This document shows positions 54,660 through 64,000 of a stretch of 64,000 bases of DNA, in pieces; the stretch's first letter is position 1; each line of letters opens with the position of its first letter. Source of the stretch: Strigamia acuminata (taxonomy: Eukaryota > Arthropoda > Chilopoda > Geophilomorpha > Linotaeniidae); NCBI GenBank assembly GCA_949358305.1, contig CASHSZ010000115.1, positions 1 to 64,000 on the forward strand, written 5' to 3'. Under the pieces are notes generated by a model, which saw only the letters and a program-made list of their open reading frames with translations, was not told the origin of the DNA and did not search any database. A program made the position numbers and the translations under genes.

Positions 54660-57600
54660 ATGGCGGAACCTACAATGAGAGATCTTCTAACTGAGGATCA
54701 AATCGAAGTGCAACAACAACGTTGGGAATCGCAAATCACTGCAATGAATCATTTGTTGTCTATATCGGAGAAGACAGCAGATCCAGGTGAACTGGAAGCG
54801 CTGGTGCAAACTGCGAACCCAAAAGAAACGAGAATAGTCGGTGCGCTGAATGATCTACAGGAATATTCGGACCACGGCTATTATCTGGAATGCATTGACA
54901 AGCTTGAGACTATGCAAGCAAGAGTGGATCTTCTTCGCACGAGATACGAAATTTCAAAGCGATCACTTCCAACTTTGGGAGGAAGATTAAATACGTCGAC
55001 AAGCTCAAACCAGAATACAACCTTGAACGCGACAGCAACGTTTAGAAAAAATTCGAAGCTGCCCAAACTGGATTCCGTAAAATTCGACGGAGATATTTTG
55101 AAGTACAGAACATTCAAAAGCAACTTTGAGACCTCCGTACACAAGGATCCAGACCTGAGTAACATTGAAAAACTCCAGTATTTACAAACTATGTGTACTG
55201 GAGAAGCGGCAATTCTCATCTCAACTTTTCCCCTGATCGAGGAATCCTATGACCTTGCAAGAGAAGAACTCGAAAGACATTTTGGTGATGAGGATGCACA
55301 ACAAACTGCGTTAATAAAATCAATTCAAGAATTAAAAGTGGTTTCGAGTATTTATCCAACAAAATCGATAAAAACAAACTTGACCAAGATTTCTGCGACT
55401 ATTAGACTTTTAGAGCAACTTAAAATTCCTATTCAGACTTCGGGAGCTTTCTTATTGCCCGACATAATTAGCAAGTTTCCAACTTCAATGGCATTAAGAT
55501 TTTACCAGGTTCACGGAATTCAAAATAAGAACATTGTTACGTTGCTCAATTTCTTTGTGAATGAAGTTGCGATGGCCGAACGAACTGAAAACGTCTCGGA
55601 AAAATCGAAAAAAGACAAGAATGAAAAATCGGACGTAGAGAAAACGAAAGTGAAAGGTTCAATGACCACGTGCGCAGCTACTCAAGACGCCAAGCAGTCT
55701 ACTAGTGCCAAAACAAAGAATGAAACGAAATCTGACAGCAAGAGTGCGCCTTCAAGGACAAGCAAGTGCATTTTTTGTGATGAAGAACATTTAAACGGCT
55801 CTTGTAAAAAGGATTTCGAAATCAACGCGAAAATCGAAATAGTAAAGAAAAACAGACTGTGTTTTAACTGTTTCCGAACTGGACATAGAGTGGGAGACTG
55901 CAAGGTCAAATTTTCTTGTAAACATTGTGGTGGGCGACACCACTCCACAATATGCAAAAAATCCGAGGTGAAGAATTCAACGAGCGCTGCGGAGAAGCCG
56001 AAGGAGCCACAAGTAACAACACATGTTTCATGCGCAATCTCGACGACTCTACAACTAATGATATTCACCGCGGACCTCAAAACAAAATCAGGAGGAACTC
56101 ACAGCATTCGAGGGATGATTGATCCGGGAAGCCATCGATCGTTCATCACAAAAGAATTTGTTGAAAGACTTAAACTGAAAAAATGCGGCAGTGTCTCTGC
56201 CACCACACAGAGATTCAACGACTCGTCTCCAGCAGCCACGGACTATGATGTGTTTAATGTCACACTGCAGAGTAAAAATGACACTCAAGATTTGAAACTT
56301 TCAATGCTTTCTGTGGAAAATTTGCCACGAGTGCAGGGCATTCTTAACTCATCAATAATAGACAAGGTGAAGAAGTTAAACCTTGAACTTGCTGAAGACC
56401 TACCAGCTAAGACTTCTCAAATCGATGTGCTTTTAGGAGTCGACGTGTGGTGGAAGGTCGTTAAGGACGGCAAGAAAAAAGTAAACGCAGATCTTGGATT
56501 AATAAATACAATTTTTGGATGGGTCTTGTCCGGAGCGGCGGGGAACACCAATTTATTCGAAGATGATGAAGAATTGACAACATGTTGCAATACATGCGAC
56601 TTAGACATCCAAGAAAAATTGGACAAACTGTGGAACTTGGAATCCATCGGTATAAATGCGGGAGAAAAAGAATCCGACTTTATTCGCGATCGATTCGAAT
56701 CAACTACGAAGCGTCTAGACGATGGACGTTATGAAGTCATGCTTCCATTCAATGGACAGGAAGTCGACTTGGAATCCAATTGGGAGTTGGCCATGAACCA
56801 ACTGGCTAACACACTCAAAAGAATAGATGCCAACGAGGATTACAAAAAACGTTACGACGAGTCCATGTGGCAGTATATTCACGAAAATCACGCGGAGGAA
56901 GTCCCAAAAGAAGAGCGTTTTCTGAAGAAAGGAACATACAATATACCTCACCATCCTGTAATCAAGGAGGATCGAGACACGACGAAATTTCGAGTAGTGT
57001 TCAACGCGTCTTCATCCAAGAAGGGGAAACTTTCCCTCAATGACTGTTTATTTCCGGGACCCTCCCTTAATCCAGACTTAATACTCGTTATTGTGAGATT
57101 CCGTCTCTATTGTATTCCAATAATAGCAGACATTAAGCAAGCGTTTCTCCAGGTTATGATCAACCCAACTCAAACAAACTTTTTACGTTTTTTGTGGGTC
57201 GCTCGTGACTATTTCAAAGAGCCATACTCATGGCAAAATTTGTGGAATAATCTAATGGTTCTGCGAATGATTGTCGTGCCATTTGGCGTCATTTCTTCTC
57301 CATTCCTCTTGTGTGCGACGATTAGGAAACAAGCGAAACAATTTGAAGAAACTCATGCAAAAGAAGTCGACGCACTCGATGATGGAATCTTCATGGATGA
57401 TTTGACGTCAGGAGGAGATTTTACAGCCGACACAACCTCACATTGCGAGAAACTGAAAATGATATTAGACGACGGAAAGCTTCCCCTCGTGAAGTGGGCG
57501 ACCTCAAGCAAGGACGTCTTCAACAATTTGAAAACAGAAGGTTTTCATATGCGAGGAGAGGAGTTTTCGGACTTAGGAATTATAAAAATGCTTGGAATAT

Positions 57601-57854
57601 TGTGGAACACGGCAGAAGATGTCATGATGTTTAACATTCCGACAATTGAAAAAATTCCGAATACAAAGCGAGAAGTTGTTTCATTAATGGCTTCCATATT
57701 CGATCCAATGGGACTCATTGCTCCTGTTGTGCTTCAAATGAAACTGCTAGTTCAAGCAATCTGGATTAGAACAAAAAACTGGGATGAAAAGATTCTTGAC
57801 TCAGAGAAAAAAGAAGTCGAAGAATGGAGTCAAGACATACAAAAATTGAAATAA
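54660..57854 (+). pseudogene. gag-pol: BEL/Pao Gag-Pol, 5' part up to a premature stop (element H)
   Basis: 1064 residues from ATG 54660 to TAA 57852-57854. Gag (about 30-310), three CCHC knuckles (C370/C373/H377/C382, C401/C404/H409/C414, C420/C423/C432), protease DPGSHRSF at 488-495, and reverse transcriptase with ADIKQAF (D824) and FMDD (911-914), ending just before RNase H. Homologous along its length to the protein of A. The stop lies in a connecting stretch where A reads through, and the frame continues immediately after it without a shift, so a single nonsense change is the simplest explanation. A truncated Gag-protease-RT could still be made; integrase could not without readthrough. 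Confidence 0.9.
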
Positions 57855-59900
57855 TTGAAAGTACAACGTTGGCTGCAGACTTATTCCGGTCAAGACATCA
57901 CTTTAGAAGTTTTCTGTGACGCAAGCACAAAGGCATTTGGCTGTTCAATTTTTGTCGTCAATCTGGAGGGCAAAAGAACTTTATTGTTGAGTAAATGTCG
58001 TATTGCGCCGACGAAAAAAGTGACTCTTCCTCGACTTGAATTAACTGCAGCAGTGGTTGGAGTTAGGATGACCAAGTACCTGTTAGAAAACTTTCTTCCC
58101 GGGTACCCAGTCACTGAAGTGCGATACTACTCGGACTCCACCATAACTTTAGCATGGATAAATAGTGACAAAAACGTGTGGAAGCCATACGTCTCGAACC
58201 GTGTGCAAGAAATTACTTCTTCAACCAAACCCAAACAATGGTCTCATGTACCAACGGAATTTAACCCAGCAGATTTATTAACTCGACCACATAACTCAAA
58301 AACATTGATGAACAATAAACTTTGGTGGTTTGGAGTTGATGTCTCGAAACTGGAAGAAAGAGAAATTATACAAGAGGATCTTCCAGAAGAAGAACGAAAA
58401 ATCGTTGTGATGACAATTCAAGTGACAGAAAGCTTTATTGGTCGATTCTTCAAACGATTCCGAAATTACAACCGACTTTTGAGAGTTTTCTCATACATTT
58501 TGCGATGGAAAAACAAACTTTTACGCGGTGAGCCTCTCTCGCCACTCGAGTTAGAGGACAACCAATTGAAGATCCTGCAGTTTTCTCAGAAATTACATTT
58601 TTCTGAGGAGATTGATGATGTGAAAAACAAAAGAAAACTGTCTAAACACTCCACCCTACGCAATTTCGAGCTCTTCATTGACGAGGACGGATTACTTCAA
58701 CTTCGTAGCCGCTTGAAAAAATCTTTATTGACATTTGATGAAGTGTATCCAATTATTTTGCATTATGATAGTTGGATAACAAGACTGTTAATTAAAAAAG
58801 TGCATTTGGAGTTGCTTCACGGTGACATAAGCGAAACTTTGTATCACCTACGCGAACAATTTTGGATTATAAGAGGACGAAGAACTATACAAACAGTTAT
58901 TCGAGAATGTGAGATTTGCCGACGAGGAAAACTTGCACGCAACAACCCTTCAACGGGTGACCTTCCTGCTGAACGTGTGACACCAGCGGCGCCATTTCAA
59001 AACACCGGAGTTGACCACTTGGGTCCCATTTATGTCGGCAGCAACAAGAAAGAAACGAAAAAAGTATATATCTTGCTTTTTACGTGTATGGTGACCCGTT
59101 CCATACATTTAGAAGTATCAGAGGACCTTTCTGTGCCAAAGTTTTTGCTTGCAATGAGAAGATTTGGGGCACGCTATGGATACCCCGGGAAGATTTTCTC
59201 TGACAACAGTAAGACGTTTGAGCGCGGAAGCCTCGAATTACAATCGTGGGGAAAACTCATCGGTCATAAAGATGTGAAAACATTCCTATCTGAAAAAAGG
59301 GTGCTATGGACATTCATCCCACCGCTGTCTCCATGGATGGGCGGAGCGTGGGAACGTCTAGTCCGCTCAGTAAAAGATAAACTTCGAAAGACATTGTTGC
59401 GCAGCACCGTAGACTTAGAAACTCTCCAAACTTTGGCTCTGGAAATTAGTTCAGTGCTAAATTCACGACCTTTATCTTATGTCCCCGACAGTGTTGATGG
59501 TGGTAGAATTTTGGCACCTGAAAACTTCTTAACAGGAGGTATGCCTAAATACCTAATAAACAAACAATTGAGTGCAATTAAAAAATCCGATTTGAGAAAA
59601 CTGGACATTAAACGACGCCAATTTATTTGGGAGTTCTGGAAAATTTGGAAAAAGAGTTACCTCATGCAATTGAGGAATTTTTATGAATCCAAAGGTGATA
59701 AGTTCTTCAAAAACCCTAAAGTAGACCAAATAGTGCTTCTAGAAAAAATGGGTACTAACCCATATTTTTGGCCACTTGCCAGGATAAAAGAAATTTTTCC
59801 CGGTGAGGATGGTCAAATCCGTGTGATAAAAGTTGTGCTACCCGATGGACGTGAGTTAAAAAGGTCAGTCAAGCATGTGAGAGCCCTAGAACTTGAGTGA
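57855..59900 (+). pseudogene. gag-pol: BEL/Pao Gag-Pol, 3' part after the stop: RNase H and integrase (element H)
   Basis: About 681 codons in the same frame as the 5' part. RNase H residues D22, E62, D94 and D140 (numbering from 57855) are present. Integrase has its zinc site (H317, H322, C352, C355) and DDE residues D387, D450 and E500, followed by the BEL C-terminal extension to about 680. No other disabling change is visible. The first codon is TTG and no good ATG start lies upstream, so this half is probably not made on its own. Confidence 0.9.
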
Positions 59901-59934
59901 TTTTTTTTTGTGATTTTTTGCGTGGTTCTCCATC

Positions 59935-59958
59935 TCTGTCCTCTCGCCGGCAATTCGC
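59935..59958 (+). promoter_or_regulatory. 3' terminal motif before the LTR (element H)
   Basis: TGTCCTCTCGCCGGCAATTC then GC, abutting the 3' LTR; shares TCGCCGGCAAT with E, and CGGCAAT with G. Confidence 0.5.
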
Positions 59959-61520
59959 TGTTGCAAGACAGCGTAGAAATTGTTGTGCTATTTTATTGTC
60001 AATATTTTTACCATTTACTTTGAGTTGATTAAAATCTTTAAGTGTTTTAATTTCCTTTGCCTAATTGGTATTTTTTCACTTTTCAGATTTTTATTGCTTA
60101 TTAAAGTGTTTTGACTTGATTTTTATTCATACTTTTCAATATTTAGTAGTGTTTATGCTTTGTATTGATTTCAAATTTCTTATTCCGTGCATTTATTGAC
60201 TTATTCACTTGTTTTTTGAGAGTTTGTGTTGATTCCGAACTGTTTTGGTGCAAATTTCGTTACCTAGCATACAATTGCGATGCTAGTGACGTCATTTTTC
60301 TGTTTCCCGTAAAGTTACGGTTCCGCCTTCTAACCTTTTGTTTAGTACTTTTCAAATCACTTGGAATTTTATTAAGCATTCGTTTAGACTAATTCAAGCA
60401 TGCTCTTTCTATCTAGATGCATCAAAACTGCTTTGGAAGTTCCGTTTGATTGGTTTGAACGTTCGTTTCCGTCTGCCATAAAAGCGCAGCCGGGAATGTT
60501 CATTTGGCCGATAAATTCGTATTTATTCAATCTGTGTATTTTATTCCGATGTTTTGTGAAGAGAATTGATAATTATTCTTATAATTTAATCGATACTTTA
60601 TTGATTATTTACATTTAGTGTTTTTACATTCATTTTACGTGTAGTTTTGCCGCCGATGTTATGTTCGCCGGACGCCATGTTTGATCCAACACTTTTGTTA
60701 TGTTCGCCGGTCGCCATGTTTGTCCCAAGCGACGATTACACAATGTAACCGTTATTTTTGTATTTTATATCACATAATTTGCATTTACTTTTACATTGCG
60801 TTATTATTCAGTATGTATTCTTTGATAATTTTGTGCTTTTGTACCGATCGAAATTCAAATGTGATCGTTATGTAATTTTCCTGGCCTGTGATTGGCTATC
60901 GTCAATCCTTTCTTTCCGAGATCGGTTTATTGCTAATATCTCATTGTTTAACGTGTTTTTGGACATTGTTGTGATTAGCTTTTTTGTTCACCGCATTCTT
61001 GTGGTCATTTCAATGTAATTCAATGTATTTTTTAATGCATTTTTTAGCAAATGCCAACTTTGCCGTAATCTTGTTTCCTCCGTTACCATGGTAACGGAAT
61101 CTTTCGTGTATCTGTATTTCGCCGCTATCGGCCTGGCGCGTGCCATATTCGGTACTGCGCATGTGCGGTTCTCTAAGAACCAATCTAATTGCTGTAATTT
61201 CTTCAGTTATTAACCAACCTTTGAATAAATGTGTTGTGTTTTATTAGCTCTTGTTTTAGGTTTATTTTCAAACACATTCAATGTGTAGTGAGTAGTTTAA
61301 AAATTCTCAGGCCAACTTATGTTTCCGCCACCTATTGGATACTTGGTGCAGGTGTTCTCCACATTGTTCCAGCGGTACAACAATGCCATTTGTTGCGGAT
61401 TTATTGCTCTCCAGTGCGATTTTCGTACTAGCCACGCCATACGACCTTGGGCGAGCTCAAGTGTCTTGAATTTGGATACGCATCGCCATTCCTTTCTATC
61501 TGTCTTGTTGACCTGCAACA
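59959..61520 (+). repeat. Element H 3' LTR
   Basis: 1562 bp. Roughly the first 950 bp differ from the 5' LTR by dozens of substitutions and small indels; the last 600 bp differ by only a few. Ends CTGCAACA, then satellite in reverse orientation. Confidence 0.93.
61224..61229 (+). terminator. Candidate poly(A) signal, element H
   Basis: AATAAA followed by TGTGTTTTATTAG, in a part of the LTR conserved between both copies. Confidence 0.45.
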
Positions 61521-64000
61521 GAGACATTGATCTTGTGGTCTTTGTGCTAAGTCAACTGCAATGTGAAATAAGCTCAAAATTTTTTTTTCAAAATTTATTG
61601 CTTGGATGTTTCTAAAACTTACATTGGAGCCTTCTACTAAGGTTTAAACACTATTTCTGAACATTCAGAGACATTAATCTTGTGGTCTTTGTGCTAAGTC
61701 AACTGCAATGTGAAATAAGCTCAAAATTTTTTTTTCAAAATTTATTGCTTGGATGTTGCTAAAACTTACATTGAAGGCTTCTACTAAGGTTTAAACACTA
61801 TTTCTGAACATTCAGAGACATTGGACTTGTGGTGTTTGTGCTAAGTCAACCGTGATGAGATCAAAAGTCTATTCTCCCAAATCATTGCTTGGATGTTTCT
61901 AAAACTTACATTGGAGCCTTCTACTAAGGTTTAAACACTATTTCTGAACATTCAGAGACATTGGTCTTGTGGTGTTTGTGCTAAGTCAACTGTGATGAGA
62001 TCAAAAGTCTATTCTCCCAAATCATTGCTTGGATGTTTCTAAAACTTACATTGGAGCCTTCTACTAAGGTTTAAACACTATTTCTGAACATTCAGAGACA
62101 TTGGTCTTGTGGTGTTTGTGCTAAGTCAACTGTGATGAGATCAAAAGTCTATTCTCCCAAATCATTGCTTGGATGTTTCTAAAACTTACATTGGAGCCTT
62201 CTACTAAGGTTTAAACACTATTTCTGAACATTCAGAGACATTGGTCTTGTGGTGTTTGTGCTAAGTCAACTGTGATGAGATCAAAAGTCTATTCTCCCAA
62301 ATCATTGCTTGGATGTTTCTAAAACTTACATTGGAGCTTTCTACTAAGGTTTAAACACTATTTCTGAACATTCAGAGACATTGATCTTGTGGTCTTTGTG
62401 CTAAGTCAACTGCAATGTGAAATAAGCTCAAAATTTTTTTTTCAAAATTTATTGCTTGGATGTTGCTAAAACTTACATTGAAGGCTTCTACTAAGGTTTA
62501 AACACTATTTCTAAACATTCAGAGACATTGGACTTGTGGTGTTTGTGCTAAGTCAACCGTGATGAGATCAAAAGTCTATTCTCCCAAATCATTGCTTGGA
62601 TGTTTCTAAAACTTACATTGGAGCCTTCTACTAAGGTTTAAACACTATTTCTGAACATTCAGAGACATTGGTCTTGTGGTGTTTGTGCTAAGTCAACTGT
62701 GATGAGATCAAAAGTCTATTCTCCCAAATCATAGCTTGGATGTTTCTAAAACTTACATTGGAGCCTTCTACTAAGGTTTAAACACTATTTCTGAACATTC
62801 AGAGACATTGATCTTGTGGTCTTTGTGCTAAGTCAACTGCAATGTGAAATAAGCTCAAAATTTTTTTTTCAAAATTTATTGCTTGGATGTTTCTAAAACT
62901 TACATTGGAGCCTTCTACTAAGGTTTAAACACTATTTCTGAACATTCAGAGACATTGATCTTGTGGTCTTTGTGCTAAGTCAACTGCAATGTGAAATAAG
63001 CTCAAAATTTTTTTTTCAAAATTTATTGCTTGGATGTTGCTAAAACTTACATTGAAGGCTTCTACTAAGGTTTAAACACTATTTCTGAACATTCAGAGAC
63101 ATTGGACTTGTGGTGTTTGTGCTAAGTCAACCGTGATGAGATCAAAAGTCTATTCTCCCAAATCATTGCTTGGATGTTTCTAAAACTTACATTGGAGCCT
63201 TCTACTAAGGTTTAAACACTATTTCTGAACATTCAGAGACATTGGTCTTGTGGTGTTTGTGCTAAGTCAACTGTGATGAGATCAAAAGTCTATTCTCCCA
63301 AATCATTGCTTGGATGTTTCTAAAACTTACATTGGAGCCTTCTACTAAGGTTTAAACACTATTTCTGAACATTCAGAGACATTGGTCTTGTGGTGTTTGT
63401 GCTAAGTCAACTGTGATGAGATCAAAAGTCTATTCTCCCAAATCATTGCTTGGATGTTTCTAAAACTTACATTGGAGCCTTCTACTAAGGTTTAAACACT
63501 ATTTCTGAACATTCAGAGACATTGGTCTTGTGGTGTTTGTGCTAAGTCAACTGTGATGAGATCAAAAGTCTATTCTCCCAAATCATTGCTTGGATGTTTT
63601 TAAAACTTACATTGGAGCCTTCTACTAAGGTTTAAACACTATTTCTGAACATTCAGAGACATTGGTCTTGTGGTGTTTGTGCTAAGTCAACTGTGATGAG
63701 ATCAAAAGTCTATTCTTCCAAATCATTGCTTGGATGTTTCTAAAACTTACATTGGAGCCTTCTACTAAGGTTTAAACACTATTTCTGAACATTCAGAGAC
63801 ATTGATCTTGTGGTCTTTGTGCTAAGTCAACTGCAATGTGAAATAAGCTCAAAATTTTTTTTTCAAAATTTATTGCTTGGATGTTGCTAAAACTTACATT
63901 GAAGGCTTCTACTAAGGTTTAAACACTATTTCTGAACATTCAGAGACATTGGACTTGTGGTGTTTGTGCTAAGTCAACCGTGATGAGATCAAAAGTCTAT
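61521..64000 (-). repeat. Satellite array in inverted orientation
   Basis: About 17 monomers of the same family, 140 and 147 bp, on the minus strand and running off the window. Long variants alternate with common ones (for example near 61680-61790, 62385-62490 and 62810-63050). The first unit abuts the H 3' LTR as GAGACATTGATC, with no duplication of the upstream flank. Confidence 0.96.

Larger units (their letters stand above)
52153..61520 (+). mobile_element. Element H: full-length BEL/Pao element, defective, at a satellite inversion point
   Basis: 9368 bp with 1561/1562-bp LTRs, leader and a complete set of Gag-Pol domains split by one stop. Unlike the other four elements its LTRs differ at several dozen sites, and no target-site duplication is present: CAAG precedes it and GAGA follows. 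Upstream satellite reads plus and downstream satellite reads minus. It is older than A, E, F and G, or a recombinant of two copies. Confidence 0.93.

Noticed and set aside
57852-57854. Programmed stop-codon readthrough in H
   Set aside because: BEL/Pao elements normally use one frame, the relative A has no stop here, and the site lies between RT and RNase H. A nonsense mutation is simpler.

Overview
The window looks like metazoan satellite heterochromatin that has been repeatedly invaded by LTR retrotransposons of the BEL/Pao superfamily, a group known only from animals. The species cannot be read from the sequence. No ordinary host gene is visible. All coding capacity belongs to five BEL/Pao elements, named here A, E, F, G and H, inserted in or beside one satellite family.

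Layout. 1-19192 is a head-to-tail satellite array: 140-bp monomers mixed with a 147-bp variant, arranged in higher-order blocks. 19193-28398 is element A, complete, with identical-looking 1572-bp LTRs and one intact Gag-Pol ORF. 28399-28909 is satellite again. 28910-50960 is element E on the minus strand, split by two younger insertions: F (34035-42793, plus strand, about 5.3 kb of non-coding interior) inside its leader, and G (43767-50460, plus strand) inside its 5' LTR. 50961-52152 is satellite in plus orientation. 52153-61520 is element H, an older full-length relative of A broken by one in-frame stop. 61521-64000 is the same satellite in the opposite orientation.

Most interesting content. 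E encodes a Gag-protease polyprotein with a complete-looking TK1-type thymidine kinase fused to its C-terminus, and has no reverse transcriptase, RNase H or integrase. G encodes a sister protein in which the kinase is shrunken and has a broken P-loop, yet the ORF is open and the LTRs look identical. The pair suggests a non-autonomous retrotransposon lineage that captured a nucleotide-salvage enzyme and depends on a partner for Pol. I know of no described BEL/Pao element with a thymidine kinase, but I could not search.

How the parts fit. A could supply integrase and reverse transcriptase in trans. F shares A's LTR terminal hairpin and an internal LTR block and may be mobilised by an A-like element. 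E and G share a different, perfectly palindromic LTR terminus. Across all five elements I see a common primer-site-like segment after the 5' LTR, a common ACACAACGCAATG motif in the leader (partial in H), a common pyrimidine-rich plus GGC end before the 3' LTR, and a common poly(A)-signal block. Three leaders also carry a homologous hairpin, with a compensatory base-pair change between A and H. The satellite flips orientation across H and H has no target-site duplication, which points to a rearrangement there.
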